Shown: positions 1-8,996, counted from the first letter of the stretch. The stretch is DNA of 64,000 bases from Sutcliffiella halmapala (GCF_002019665.1 NZ_KV917375.1:2299175-2363174); one strand, 5' to 3'. Translations and numbers: made by a program. Notes: a model not told the origin generated them from the letters alone.

Positions 1-712
1 ATTAAGAGTAGGAGTTACAGCAGGACCTCATGAGCAGATTTTAGAAAAGGTAAAAGAAGTAGCAGCGAAGGACGGACTAGAAATTGAAATCGAAGTATTT
101 ACTGAATATGTAATGCCAAACGTTGCATTAGATGAAAAAGAATTAGACGTAAATAGCTATCAGCATAAACCATTCTTAGAGCAATTTAAGGCTGACCGTG
201 ATTTGGACCTAACTGAAGTTGCTACAACTGTAAACTTTCCGATGGGAGTTTACTCAACAAGCATCGATAGTGTGGAAGCATTAAAAGATGGAGACAAAGT
301 TGGACTACCGAATGATCCAACAAATGGAGCACGCGCCTTAATCCTGTTTGAACAGGCTGGTCTAATAAAGCTAAAAGAAGATGCGGGAGCGAATGCGACT
401 GTGAGAGATATCGAAGTAAATGAGAAAAATCTTGAATTCATTGAACTTGAAGCATCTCAAATTCCACGTCAATTAGATGAACTTGCTGCTGCAGCAATCA
501 ACACAAACTTTGCCGTAGAATTTGGTTTCGTCCCAACAAAGGATTCAATTTTCATTGAGCCAGGAGATTCTCCATGGGTAAACCTACTAGTTGTACGCAC
601 AGAAAACAAAGATGACCCAGTACTAGAAAAACTAATCAAAGCCTACCAATCAGATGAAGTAAAACAATTCATCGACGAAACTTTCGAAGGATCCGTAGTA
701 CCTTCTTGGTAA
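1..712 (+). CDS. metQ: MetQ/NlpA methionine-binding lipoprotein (5' end outside window)
   Basis: Substrate-binding component of a D/L-methionine ABC importer, acting as a lipoprotein on the outer face of the membrane. The reading frame is already open at base 2 (reads LRVGVTAGPHEQILEKV), so the signal peptide and lipobox lie upstream of the window. The visible part carries family hallmarks: the VGVTAGPH strand, the 'YQHKPFLEQF' segment after the hinge, 'GDKVGLPNDPTNGARAL' and the terminal 'VKQFIDETFEGSVVPSW'. A strong hairpin follows, so metQ probably ends one transcript and the downstream metN-metI pair may be separately transcribed; the usual Bacillus order is metN-metI-metQ, so another metNI pair may precede it. 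Family assignment is firm; methionine as substrate is inferred from the family and neighbours. Confidence 0.93.
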   Translation, partial: LRVGVTAGPHEQILEKVKEVAAKDGLEIEIEVFTEYVMPNVALDEKELDVNSYQHKPFLEQFKADRDLDLTEVATTVNFPMGVYSTSIDSVEALKDGDKVGLPNDPTNGARALILFEQAGLIKLKEDAGANATVRDIEVNEKNLEFIELEASQIPRQLDELAAAAINTNFAVEFGFVPTKDSIFIEPGDSPWVNLLVVRTENKDDPVLEKLIKAYQSDEVKQFIDETFEGSVVPSW

Positions 713-782
713 CAAGAAAAGTGGAGCCGGCAAAGCTAGACAACCCGAAAAGCGGAGCCGGCTCGATCAGCTCCGACAAACC

Positions 783-815
783 AAGGAAGTCGCTAAGTAG
801 CGGCTTCCTTCATTT
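783..815 (+). terminator. Rho-independent terminator after metQ
   Basis: A 12-bp stem (AAGGAAGTCGCT pairing with AGCGGCTTCCTT, one G-U) with a 4-nt loop, followed by CATTTT. The 60 bases before it hold two copies of GGAGCCGG of no clear function. It separates metQ from the next gene. Confidence 0.75.
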
Positions 816-839
816 TAATACAGAGATGGGGAATTACAT

Positions 840-1880
840 TTGATTAAACTAGAAAATATCTCAAAAAGCTTTATCTCAAAAAAATCCAAAATTGATGCTT
901 TGACCAATGTCTCTTTAGAAGTTAAACGAGGTGAGATTTTTGGTGTAATTGGTTATAGTGGTGCAGGAAAAAGTACACTGATTAGATGTGTGAATTTATT
1001 AGAAAAACCGACAAATGGTAAGGTCTATGTAGATAATATAGAGTTAACCACTCTTTCTTCAAGAAAATTATTAGCTTCACGCAGAAAAATCGGTATGATT
1101 TTCCAAGGCTTCAACCTACTTAAAACGGCAACAGTATTTGAAAATATTGCAATACCACTTCGTCTAACAGGTGTTTCAAAAAAAGAAATCAATGCTCGAG
1201 TAGACAAGTATTTAGATATTGTTGGTATTTTAGATAAAAAGGATGCTTATCCAAGTCAATTATCGGGTGGACAAAAGCAGCGTGTCGCTATTGCTCGTGC
1301 ACTTTCTAATGAACCGAGTGTTTTGCTAAGCGATGAGGCGACAAGTGCACTCGATCCCGATACAACAGAAGCAATATTAGATTTATTATTAAAAATTAAC
1401 AAAGAACTTGGTATAACGATTTTGCTAATTACGCATGAAATGCAAGTCATTCAACGAATATGTGATCGAGTAGCCGTAATGGAAAAAGGTGAAATAGTTG
1501 AGCAAGGTTTAACGAAAGATGTGTTTACTTCACCTAAACATCCAACAACCCAAAAATTCGTCAATAGTATTTTCAATCATAATTTAACTCCAGAGCTGCT
1601 GCAATCACTTGGAGGAACTGGTGAAATTGTGTCATTAAAGTTCCTTGGTCATTCATCTAAAGAACCAGCATTGGCTTTAGTAAGCAAGAAGTTTGATGTT
1701 TACCCGAATATATTATCTGGTAATATCACGCAACTAAAAGAAGAGCCATTTGGAAGCTTACTTGTTCATATTAAGGGCGAGCATGCAGAAGTACAAAAAG
1801 CCATTCAATATTTAAAAGAACAACATGTTCAAGTAGAGGGGGCGAGTAACCATGTTAACAGCAATAAGCGAATTTCATAA
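840..1880 (+). CDS. metN: Methionine ABC transporter ATP-binding protein MetN
   Basis: Cytoplasmic ATPase of the methionine importer. A TTG start preceded by GATGGGG gives 346 aa, normal for MetN. Walker A is GYSGAGKST at residues 38-46, the ABC signature LSGGQKQRVAIARAL lies near 140, and Walker B/D-loop is LLSDEATSALDP. The C-terminal ~80 residues match the NIL regulatory domain, which in this family binds methionine and inhibits transport when the cytoplasmic pool is full. It overlaps metI by 29 nt, indicating translational coupling. No SAM riboswitch (S-box) is seen in the short leader, so control may come from an upstream promoter outside the window. Confidence 0.95.
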   Translation: MIKLENISKSFISKKSKIDALTNVSLEVKRGEIFGVIGYSGAGKSTLIRCVNLLEKPTNGKVYVDNIELTTLSSRKLLASRRKIGMIFQGFNLLKTATVFENIAIPLRLTGVSKKEINARVDKYLDIVGILDKKDAYPSQLSGGQKQRVAIARALSNEPSVLLSDEATSALDPDTTEAILDLLLKINKELGITILLITHEMQVIQRICDRVAVMEKGEIVEQGLTKDVFTSPKHPTTQKFVNSIFNHNLTPELLQSLGGTGEIVSLKFLGHSSKEPALALVSKKFDVYPNILSGNITQLKEEPFGSLLVHIKGEHAEVQKAIQYLKEQHVQVEGASNHVNSNKRIS

Positions 1881-2526
1881 CGATTGGGGCGATGCTGTTT
1901 GGAAAGCAATCTTAGAAACTCTCCAAATGGTAGGAATCGCTCTTTCCATATCCGTGCTTATAGGATTACCACTCGGGATTTTATTAGTTCTAACTCGACC
2001 AGGGAAAAATTTAGAGAACAAATATGTTTATGGACTTTTAAATATAGTTATTAATGTTGTACGTTCGATTCCTTTTATTATTTTGCTATTTTTCATTTTA
2101 CCTTTTACTAAGTTATTAGTTGGAACCACCATGGGGGTTACTGGTGTAATGGTACCTTTAGTAGTGTATACAGCTCCTTATATTGCCAGGCTAATGGAGA
2201 ACTCCTTATTAGAAGTCGATAAAGGAGTGATTGAAGCATATGAAGCAATGGGAATTAAAAGCAAGGACATTATATGGAATGTCATGATAAGAGAAGCTAG
2301 TCCTTCGATTGTCCTCGGATTAACCATCGCCACTATTGGATTAATCGGAGCGACAGCGATGGCTGGATTAGTTGGTGCAGGAGGTCTTGGAGATCTTGGA
2401 TACCGCTATGGGCATTTGAGATATGTAGAAGAGGTAATGTATGTCACCGTGTTCTTATTAATCATACTTGTTCAAGGAATACAGTCATTAGGAAATGTTG
2501 TGGCTCGAACACTTAAAAAAGATTAA
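1852..2526 (+). CDS. metI: Methionine ABC transporter permease MetI
   Basis: Inner-membrane permease that pairs with MetN. 224 aa with about five hydrophobic segments and the binding-protein-dependent transport signature around 'EAYEAMGIKSKDIIWNVM' (EAA loop contacting the ATPase). The ATG is preceded by AGAGGGGG inside the end of metN, so the start is well supported. No metQ follows; the binding protein is probably the MetQ encoded just upstream. The assignment rests on family-typical length, EAA loop and overlap with metN. Confidence 0.95.
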   Translation: MLTAISEFHNDWGDAVWKAILETLQMVGIALSISVLIGLPLGILLVLTRPGKNLENKYVYGLLNIVINVVRSIPFIILLFFILPFTKLLVGTTMGVTGVMVPLVVYTAPYIARLMENSLLEVDKGVIEAYEAMGIKSKDIIWNVMIREASPSIVLGLTIATIGLIGATAMAGLVGAGGLGDLGYRYGHLRYVEEVMYVTVFLLIILVQGIQSLGNVVARTLKKD

Positions 2527-2590
2527 GGGGAATATTTGCAAAATTGATTTTCCTCCTTCACAATATACTTAAGACGAGGAGGTATGTCCG

Positions 2591-3112
2591 ATGAAATTAC
2601 ATAATAGAAAAATCATTCAGCTTGTAAGCGATGATTTTGAAGATTTAGAGTTATGGTATCCAGTATTGCGACTTAGAGAAGAAGGAGCTACAGTCGTCAT
2701 AGCTGGAGAGAAAGCAAAAGAAACGTATATTGGTAAATATGGAGTGCCAATCGAGTCGGATGTTTCCTTCCATGATATTGATCCAAACGAATATGATGGC
2801 ATTTTAGTTCCAGGTGGATGGTCACCAGATAAACTAAGAAGGTATGAGGATATTCTCACTATGATTAGAGTGATGAATGAACAACAAAAACCGATTGGAC
2901 AAATATGTCATGCCGGGTGGGTGCTTATCTCAGCAAAAATTTTAGAGGGTAAAAAGGTAACAAGTACACCTGGTATTAAGGATGACATGATCAATGCAGG
3001 TGCCATCTGGCTAAACGAAGCAGTAGTAGTGGATGGCAACCTTGTATCAAGCCGTCGACCACCAGATCTGCCAGATTATATGAGAGAATTTATCAAAGTA
3101 TTAGCTAATTAG
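2591..3112 (+). CDS. DJ-1/PfpI family protein (YfkM/GSP18-like)
   Basis: A 173-aa single-domain DJ-1/PfpI protein, cytoplasmic. The nucleophile elbow reads GQICHAGWVL with the conserved Cys followed by His, and the N-terminal 'SDDFEDLELWYP' holds the Glu that usually pairs with that Cys; 'PGGWSPDKLRR' matches the PfpI-type oligomer loop. Related proteins have been described as general stress proteins, intracellular peptidases or glyoxalase/deglycase-like enzymes; the exact reaction cannot be read from sequence. RBS GAGGAGG lies 8 nt before the ATG. It stands alone between metI and a dehydrogenase gene. Confidence 0.85.
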   Translation: MKLHNRKIIQLVSDDFEDLELWYPVLRLREEGATVVIAGEKAKETYIGKYGVPIESDVSFHDIDPNEYDGILVPGGWSPDKLRRYEDILTMIRVMNEQQKPIGQICHAGWVLISAKILEGKKVTSTPGIKDDMINAGAIWLNEAVVVDGNLVSSRRPPDLPDYMREFIKVLAN

Positions 3113-3120
3113 GGAGTAAA

Positions 3121-3155
3121 AGGTAGTTTTCTTTTTTTAGGGAACTATCTTTTCT
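3121..3155 (+). terminator. Probable terminator after the DJ-1 gene
   Basis: AGGTAGTT pairs with AACTATCT (one G-U) across a 14-nt U-rich loop and is followed by TTTTCTTC. The stem is AT-rich, so strength is uncertain. Confidence 0.5.
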
Positions 3156-3180
3156 TCATGTTTTCGAGGAGGATAAAAAA

Positions 3181-4140
3181 GTGGGGGATTTAAAAAAAGT
3201 TGGAATCGTTGGTTTGGGTGTTATTGGCCAGCGTTTAATTTCAGAATTTAAAAAATCATCACATATTGAAATAGCTGGAGTGTGTGATAGTAATGAAACA
3301 TTAGCTGAAAAAACGGCAATTGAGTGTGGTGGAATAGCTCACTTCACTAGCTATGAAGAGTTAATGCAAAAAAAAGAAATCGATTTTATTTATGTTGCAG
3401 TACCACCTGCTATTCATTTTAAGATAGTTATGGCAGCGTTTTCGCACAATAAGCATGTGTTATGTGAGAAGCCTTTAGCGAATTCCGAACAAGAAGCAAT
3501 TCTCATGCTACAAGAAGCAGAGCGAAAAGAACTTATACATGCGATGCACTTTCCTTTAGCATACCAACAAGCTTTTGCTTTTATGAAAAAATTAGTGGCT
3601 GAGAAAACATTAGGTGAAATAAGAAGAATTCATTTGAAAATGCATTTTCCGCAATGGCCAAGGGCTTGGCAACAAACAAATTGGATTGGATCAAGAGAAC
3701 AAGGAGGATTTATTAGAGAAATCACTCCCCATTATCTACATATAATACAGCGTTTATTTGGCTCTATTAAGAAAGTTGAAAGTGCCGTGGAGTTTCCTGT
3801 TGATCCAAAATCAAGTGAACTGGGCGTAATTGCAACATTAGAATTAGAAAATGGAATAAAGATTCTAGTGGATGGGCTTGTTGGACAAGCCGAAAAAGAA
3901 CATATTGCATTCGTCATCCATGGTACGAAACAATCGGTCTCCTTAGAGGATTGGAGAATCGTAAAAGTTGCTCAGCAAGAAGAGGAATGGGTGAGAATGG
4001 ATTTAGCTAATATCGTACTTCCTCGATATGATTTAGTGGAGGAACTTGTAAAGAAATTAAATGGGAAAGATGCTTATATTATCAATTTCCAAGAAGGCTT
4101 AGAGGTTCAAAAAGTGTTAGAAAAAATCATAACTAGCTAA
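3181..4140 (+). CDS. Gfo/Idh/MocA family NAD(P)-dependent oxidoreductase
   Basis: A 319-aa cytoplasmic dehydrogenase-like protein with a GTG start after GAGGAGG. The N-terminal Rossmann motif is GIVGLGVIGQR (residues ~8-18); 'HVLCEKPLA' is the EKP motif that contacts cofactor and substrate in this family; the second half fits the GFO_IDH_MocA C-terminal beta-sheet domain. Members oxidise or reduce sugars, inositols or related hydroxy compounds; nothing nearby names the substrate. It lies alone with no operon partner. Confidence 0.87.
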   Translation: MGDLKKVGIVGLGVIGQRLISEFKKSSHIEIAGVCDSNETLAEKTAIECGGIAHFTSYEELMQKKEIDFIYVAVPPAIHFKIVMAAFSHNKHVLCEKPLANSEQEAILMLQEAERKELIHAMHFPLAYQQAFAFMKKLVAEKTLGEIRRIHLKMHFPQWPRAWQQTNWIGSREQGGFIREITPHYLHIIQRLFGSIKKVESAVEFPVDPKSSELGVIATLELENGIKILVDGLVGQAEKEHIAFVIHGTKQSVSLEDWRIVKVAQQEEEWVRMDLANIVLPRYDLVEELVKKLNGKDAYIINFQEGLEVQKVLEKIITS

Positions 4141-4248
4141 TCTTATACTTGGCGATATTTCTCCTTTTTTCACGGTTATTACCAATAATACTTTTTCCTT
4201 AAAAAAGAGAAGCTATTAACGTAATAACTTTGTCAAAGGAGATGTCAC

Positions 4249-5238
4249 ATGAAAAAATTAGCTCAAATTGGTTTGGTCGCTGTTTTAACAACTTCAATCC
4301 TAGGTGGTTGTGGGAACAACAATCTTACAAGAGACCTAGATAATAATACGCAGCCAAGAAACACGACGTATGATGATCGAAATACAGCATTTAATGAAAG
4401 AGGCGGATTTTTCGGCAATAGAAATACCGCTCTAAATGAAAGAGATGGCTTTTTTGGCAACCGAAATACAACGGTAAACGACAGAAATGGGATTTTCAAT
4501 GATAGAAGCAGAGTGGATAATACTGGTGTTAGAAATGTAGGAACACAAAGTAATGACGCAGGAAGTGGAGAAGTTCAAAGAGTTAAGCAGGGTTATTTAA
4601 CTATAGATCAAAACTCATTTAGTACAACTATACCGAGTGAAAAATTCCCACACAGTCAAAAAATTGAACAACGTGGACCCTATGCTATTTATAAGTTCCA
4701 ACAAGGGCAACCAAAGGGAGAACAACCAAGAGCAAACCAAGCGCAACCTGAAGCAGCACCCCAGCCAAAACAAGCACCACCTACACAAAATCAAGCTGGT
4801 GAACAACCTAGTGCTAATGAAAACAAACAGCAAGCTGCAGAACCTGGTAATACAGAAGGCATTTCTCAAACTGAGCAAAAAGTTATTGAGTTAACCAATG
4901 CAGAGCGTCGTAAAAATGGTTTATCTGACTTAAAAGCTGATGCTCCTTTAAGTAATGTAGCACGTGAAAAATCAAAAGATATGAAAGCGAAAAATTACTT
5001 CTCCCATCAAAGTCCAACTTATGGTTCACCATTCGATATGATGAGGGATTTTGGTATCTCCTATAATACTGCAGGTGAAAATATTGCAATGGGACAACGC
5101 AGTCCTGAGGAAGTAGTACAGGCTTGGATGAACAGTGAAGGACATCGTAAAAATATTTTGAACGGTAACTTCACACATATTGGCGTAGGTTATGTGCAAG
5201 ATGGAAACTATTGGACACAAATGTTTATTGGAAAATAG
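4249..5238 (+). CDS. CAP-domain (YkwD/SCP-like) lipoprotein with 14-residue N-terminal repeats
   Basis: A 329-aa predicted cell-surface lipoprotein. The signal peptide ends in the lipobox ILGGC with lipidated Cys21. Residues ~45-90 contain three tandem 14-residue units of the form RNTaxNeRdGfFgN, followed by a Pro/Gln/Asn-rich linker. The C-terminal ~128 residues (about 202-329) form a CAP domain: 'LTNAERRKNGL', 'AREKSKDM', 'YFSHQSP', 'AGENIA' and 'WMNSEGHRKNIL' are the conserved blocks with the usual His and Glu residues. Bacillus relatives (YkwD, YlbC, spore SafA-associated CAP proteins) are surface or spore proteins of unclear activity. RBS AAAGGAG before ATG; a strong terminator follows. 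Confidence 0.88.
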   Translation: MKKLAQIGLVAVLTTSILGGCGNNNLTRDLDNNTQPRNTTYDDRNTAFNERGGFFGNRNTALNERDGFFGNRNTTVNDRNGIFNDRSRVDNTGVRNVGTQSNDAGSGEVQRVKQGYLTIDQNSFSTTIPSEKFPHSQKIEQRGPYAIYKFQQGQPKGEQPRANQAQPEAAPQPKQAPPTQNQAGEQPSANENKQQAAEPGNTEGISQTEQKVIELTNAERRKNGLSDLKADAPLSNVAREKSKDMKAKNYFSHQSPTYGSPFDMMRDFGISYNTAGENIAMGQRSPEEVVQAWMNSEGHRKNILNGNFTHIGVGYVQDGNYWTQMFIGK

Positions 5239-5245
5239 ATAAATA

Positions 5246-5286
5246 AAAGAGCAAATTTGATTCTTATGAATTGAATTTGCTCTTTT
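5246..5286 (+). terminator. Terminator after the CAP lipoprotein gene
   Basis: A 12-bp A/T-rich perfect stem AAAGAGCAAATT / AATTTGCTCTTT with a 16-nt loop, followed by T and a short A run. Confidence 0.75.
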
Positions 5287-5459
5287 CAAATTCTTAATTA
5301 GGTTTAAAGAGCTTCAAATTTAGGGAATGTATGTATAAAATAAGTAACAATTATTAAGCGATTTTGAAAGACTGAAGTTAGTCTAGAATTGTACATGGTG
5401 CTACTAAATATTTTTGAAGAGTAAACAAACGGAAAGAACAGAAGAAGGAAGTGGTGGAG

Positions 5460-6317
5460 ATGAGCAGGGTATTAAACTTTGGGAAAAAGCTCGGGAAAGA
5501 AATGAAGGAAGATCGTGCAACAGGATTAGCAGCGGAGCAAGCATATTATTATATGTTGTCAATTTTCCCACTATTAATACTTACACTAGCTATACTGCCG
5601 TATTTATCCATTGATCCAGTAAAAGCAATAGAATTCTTATCGACAATTATGCCACCACAAATTGTAGAACTTATGGAAGGCAGCGTGTATGAATTCGTAA
5701 GTAAACCAAATGGAGGATTGCTCACAGTCGGTATATTTGGTACCATTTGGTCGGCATCCAATGGAATGAATGCTTTTATTGGAGCAATGAACGAAGCATT
5801 TGATGTAAAAGAAACGAGGCCATTCTATTTAGTTAGACTATTATCCATTGGGTTAACTATTTGTTTGATTTTTGCATTTCTCATCGCATTTTTGCTTCCC
5901 ATCTTTGGAGGAGTACTTATAAATAGCATAGCAAAAATGATTGAAATTCCTGGTGGAACAGAACTTATCCTAAATATTTTACGATTTCTAATTGCCTTTG
6001 TTGTTATATATACACTTATTAGCTTCCTATACAGATTTGCCCCAAATGTGAGTAAAAGTTATAAGGAGATTGTACCAGGAGCTCTAGTTGCAACAATTAT
6101 TTGGCAAATAATCTCATTAGGCTTTTCCTTTTATGTAAGTAATTTCGGAAATTATTCTGCTACATATGGTAGTTTAGGCGGGGTTATCGTCTTAATGCTT
6201 TGGCTCTATTTAACGGGTCTTGCTCTAGTTATTGGAGGAGAAATAAATGCCATTTACCATAAAGATAAAATAAGTTCCAAACAGGAATTTCAGAATGAAA
6301 CTTATAGAGCATTATAA
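5460..6317 (+). CDS. YihY/BrkB (RNase BN-like) family membrane protein
   Basis: A ~285-aa integral membrane protein with about six hydrophobic helices, family YihY/virulence factor BrkB. Conserved features include 'ATGLAAEQAYYYMLSIFPLLI' in the first helix region, 'TIWSASNGMNAFIGAMNEAFDV' and 'YRFAPNV...PGALVATIIWQI'. Members were once mislabelled RNase BN; their transport or structural role is not settled. Start choice: the frame could begin at GTG 5451, but AAGGAAG sits 9 nt before ATG 5460, so the latter is preferred. It converges on a small minus-strand gene across a shared terminator. Confidence 0.85.
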   Translation: MSRVLNFGKKLGKEMKEDRATGLAAEQAYYYMLSIFPLLILTLAILPYLSIDPVKAIEFLSTIMPPQIVELMEGSVYEFVSKPNGGLLTVGIFGTIWSASNGMNAFIGAMNEAFDVKETRPFYLVRLLSIGLTICLIFAFLIAFLLPIFGGVLINSIAKMIEIPGGTELILNILRFLIAFVVIYTLISFLYRFAPNVSKSYKEIVPGALVATIIWQIISLGFSFYVSNFGNYSATYGSLGGVIVLMLWLYLTGLALVIGGEINAIYHKDKISSKQEFQNETYRAL

Positions 6318-6341
6318 TGAAAAGTTGACTGAATACAAATA

Positions 6342-6370
6342 AAAGCGGAAGCAGTCTTTGCTTCCGCTTT
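6342..6370. terminator. Bidirectional terminator between convergent genes
   Basis: A perfect 12-bp stem AAAGCGGAAGCA / TGCTTCCGCTTT with a 5-nt loop, A-rich on the left and T-rich on the right, overlapping the stop end of the minus-strand gene. Confidence 0.8.
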
Positions 6371-6689
6371 ACATTTCACGAGGATAATCTTCAATCTTTT
6401 GATTTGCACTTGTTTTAAATAAAATCTTCGGAGTTTTTTTCGCTTCTGAGGTAGTAAAAGAAAAAACAGCTTTTTTCCATTCGATATCATGTTTCATTGT
6501 TTGTTTCTTATTTGTTAATTGGTCGCTTTGAACCTTTATTTTATCATTTTCTTCTTGGAATCGATGACTCACTGATTGTAAACTAGTAATGCTTGGTTTA
6601 GTTGCCTTTCGAAAAGAAATCCAAGCGGCAATCAAAAATATGATGGAGATAACCAAAACCGCTCCGCTGATGTAAAGTAATAAAATCAC
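6369..6689 (-). CDS. Small single-TM protein with coiled-coil tail (DUF948-like)
   Basis: A 106-aa protein starting at GTG 6689 with GGAGGGG five bases upstream. One N-terminal membrane helix (about residues 2-24) is followed by a charged, heptad-rich stretch ('LQSVSHRFQEENDKIKVQSDQL') and a Lys-rich end. This is the layout of DUF948/YtxG-type general stress proteins, but the match is short and the call is tentative. It faces the YihY gene across a bidirectional terminator. Confidence 0.6.
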   Translation of the reverse strand: MILLLYISGAVLVISIIFLIAAWISFRKATKPSITSLQSVSHRFQEENDKIKVQSDQLTNKKQTMKHDIEWKKAVFSFTTSEAKKTPKILFKTSANQKIEDYPREM

Positions 6690-6798
6690 ATTTTCCCCTC
6701 CTTAAAACAGTTATCTTAATTACTACCCTGTTTTTACGTGAAAGTAACAATGGATTGTTAAATGAAACCTGTCGCCTAATAACAAACCCGCATAAAAA

Positions 6799-6832
6799 AT
6801 CAGCTAACTAATCGCAAGGATAGTTAACTGAT
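6799..6832 (-). terminator. Probable terminator of the 56-aa minus-strand gene
   Basis: ATCAGCTAACT and AGTTAACTGAT form a near-perfect 11-bp stem; read on the minus strand it is followed by TTTTTTATG. It lies 130 bases downstream of the small minus-strand gene. Confidence 0.5.
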
Positions 6833-6964
6833 CTGAATATCTATATGTGTCAAAAGAAATTATGAAAGAATGAAGGTCACAAAATGATTTTTATATAGAG
6901 GGCGGGTTGAAAGAACGAGGGGCCACTATGTTTAATTCATCTGTAAACACAAGTTGTATTAAAA

Positions 6965-7135
6965 TTATAATTGTTTGATTTCTTCCTCAAAGTAAAACGT
7001 TTTAGGATATTCTTTTAACGTGTAGGAATACCTTTTTAAATTAGGAACATAGTTAAACTTACTAATTGTAACTTCTTCGCCTGTGCATTTTAGAATTACC
7101 TTTTCGTTATCGTGGTATTTATTTTTTAGCTTCAA
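6965..7135 (-). CDS. Small protein of unknown function, KOW-like length
   Basis: Not recognised. The frame is open from an ATG at 7153, but that ATG has no Shine-Dalgarno, whereas AGAAGGA lies six bases before a TTG at 7135, giving a 56-residue product starting KLKNKYHDNEKVILKC. It is rich in Lys, Tyr and Glu with alternating beta-strand character ('EKVILKCTGEEVTISKF'), which would fit a small SH3/KOW-like barrel; that is a guess from composition. The terminator on the same strand supports a real transcript. Confidence 0.5.
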   Translation of the reverse strand: MKLKNKYHDNEKVILKCTGEEVTISKFNYVPNLKRYSYTLKEYPKTFYFEEEIKQL

Positions 7136-7380
7136 ATCGATTCCTTCTTCCATTGTGAAGTTTTAATCATTCTTTCATTATCTCACATTACGTACAGCTT
7201 TCCCACTGAAACCTAAAAATATATTTTCTTCAGATGATTTTCATGTCGGTAAAAATATAATCGTGGTAGTAATTGGAATATAAGGGTATACTATAAGTAG
7301 AAGGTAACTTCCTTTGGTATTCTGGTGTTTAGCTCACCGTCTAAAGGTGTGAAACCGACATACAGAAAGGATGACCTAAT

Positions 7381-7746
7381 ATGTCTGTAACACTATATCA
7401 AGCAAGAGCTGGAGATGGGATTAAGAAACGCGGCTTAAAAAGAGCTGATACGTTCTTTTCTACCCCCCAAGAAGCTGTAATAGAAGCATTAGCACTTAAG
7501 GAACGAATGGATCATACTTATCAAAATGAAATTGATTGGGATTATAAGGCGATGCTAAAAGGCTCCACAAGTAAGCTTAAAATCCTTAAAGGTTACTTAG
7601 GCGGTAACCGAGAGTCCAATCCTTTCTATTTAGAAATTACCTCCACTGAAAACGATAAAGTAAAGCCTGTTTCTCCAATAAAGCCAAAAAACGTAAGTAA
7701 AGAAGATAAAAAAGTAGAAAAGACGGTCGTGAAGTTTTATAAATAA
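7381..7746 (+). CDS. Conserved-looking 121-aa hypothetical protein
   Basis: No family recognised. The ATG has a good RBS (AGAAAGGATG). The product is basic with a compact N-terminal ~85 residues ('MSVTLYQARAGDGIKKRGLKR', 'FSTPQEAVIEALALKERMD', 'KILKGYLGGNRESNPFYLEI') and a Lys-rich, Pro-containing tail. The YQARAG...FFSTPQEAV opening suggests a small cytoplasmic domain. The gene stands alone with a 225-base divergent promoter region upstream. Confidence 0.55.
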   Translation: MSVTLYQARAGDGIKKRGLKRADTFFSTPQEAVIEALALKERMDHTYQNEIDWDYKAMLKGSTSKLKILKGYLGGNRESNPFYLEITSTENDKVKPVSPIKPKNVSKEDKKVEKTVVKFYK

Positions 7747-7980
7747 TTATTTTTTACAATAAAATCGCTTCGTTACGAGTTTGTAATGTAAGCTAGTCTT
7801 TAACTAGTTTTACACGAAGTAAGAAGGCTATTGTATACTTGGGCGAGCGCTTTCCTTTAAAAAGGATGGTGCTTGTTTAATTTCTAGGTCTATAATAGAA
7901 AAAGTAGGTAATGGTGAACTCGAAAATCCGTAACAAGCAAATAAAGGAATGGAAGTACATAATAGGGAGGGGAATTAACC

Positions 7981-8370
7981 TTGAATAAAGATAAAATGAA
8001 GCTAATCGCTTATTGGGTTACAACGATAATTGGTCCAGCAAGCTTTGTTATTGGTGGTTTTGGCTACCTTACTCGTGGAGAACAAATGATTGAGATGATA
8101 AATCATTTAGGCTATCCAGTTTACTTTATGACGATTCTAGGTGTTGCGAAAATTTTAGGAGCAATTACAGTTGTCATCCCCGGCTTTCCACGGTTGAAGG
8201 AATGGGCTTATGCTGGATTTTTCTTCCTGCTTAGCAGCGCTGCTTTGTCACATGCCTTTACTGGTGATAGTATCACGCAAATTATACAACCGCTCTTCTT
8301 TCTGCTCATAGTCCTTGCTTCATGGGCACTACGACCATCTAACCGTAAGCTCGCTACTCATCATAGATGA
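7981..8370 (+). CDS. DoxX-like family membrane protein
   Basis: A 129-aa protein with four hydrophobic segments, TTG start preceded by AGGGAGGGG. The pattern 'GFGYLTRGEQMIEMINHLGYPVYFMTILGVAKILGAITVVIPGFPRLKEWAYAG' is typical of DoxX-like (DUF4345/DoxX_2) proteins: an outer helix, a conserved Gly-Tyr-Pro, then the Ala-Lys-Ile-Leu-Gly helix. Such proteins are membrane components of poorly known redox function. It is monocistronic. Confidence 0.8.
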   Translation: MNKDKMKLIAYWVTTIIGPASFVIGGFGYLTRGEQMIEMINHLGYPVYFMTILGVAKILGAITVVIPGFPRLKEWAYAGFFFLLSSAALSHAFTGDSITQIIQPLFFLLIVLASWALRPSNRKLATHHR

Positions 8371-8533
8371 AGCTTTAATGAGCAAAAAGAAAAAGTTTTT
8401 AAATGATTTTTGTCAAGTGATACATGAAGAAATACATAGGATATAGCAGGCAAGATCTCTTTATTTTTATCAGTCGTCAGTGTTTTCGAGAATATAGGTA
8501 AAGCGTTATGACAGAATGAAGGGAGAGCAAAGG

Positions 8534-8836
8534 ATGGAAAAGCAAGTAAGAGAGAGTTTGCAAGTAACATTAGAGGACTGGAGTTGGATGCAAAAACTCG
8601 ATGGAGATGACGGGGCTGCTTGGGCCGAGAAATTCGAACAAGACTTTTACACATTTATCGATACATTCGAAAAGTGGTTCGTCAACTTAGAAACAAAGCC
8701 AGTTCAATTGGACGAAGCCGAATCGTTGAAATTAGTGGTCGACATACAAGAACTACTACCAGGACCGCTTCAATTAAATTTTTTAACGGAATTAGAGCGA
8801 ATCGTTGATGGAGAAACCTCCGAATGGTTTGATTAA
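8534..8836 (+). CDS. Acidic ~100-aa hypothetical protein
   Basis: Not recognised. The frame opens at ATG 8516, but GGGAGAG before the second ATG at 8534 makes the shorter 100-residue form more likely. The product is acidic and helix-rich, with many Trp and Glu residues ('EDWSWMQKLDGDDGAAWAEKFEQDFYTFID') and no membrane segment. It sits upstream of the SF1 helicase in the same direction, 160 bases away, so co-transcription is possible. Confidence 0.55.
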   Translation: MEKQVRESLQVTLEDWSWMQKLDGDDGAAWAEKFEQDFYTFIDTFEKWFVNLETKPVQLDEAESLKLVVDIQELLPGPLQLNFLTELERIVDGETSEWFD

Positions 8837-8996
8837 AATGGAATGAACAAGGGTAGAAATAGAAAAAAAGCGACAAGCTATGCTATAGTGAAGCAACGAA
8901 TAGATAAACTCTATCTGTCATGATGGGGTTTTTTCTTATGGAATGGCTCTGTTGAAGAACAGTATTTATCAGAGTCTATTGTAAAGGAAGAATAAT

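Noticed and set aside
713-839. SAM riboswitch before metN
   Set aside because: The 127-base gap holds only a terminator and short GGAGCCGG repeats; no S-box helix pattern is seen.
5414-5614. Alternate-frame open frame at the start of the YihY gene
   Set aside because: It overlaps the conserved first membrane helix of YihY in another frame and shows no coding character.
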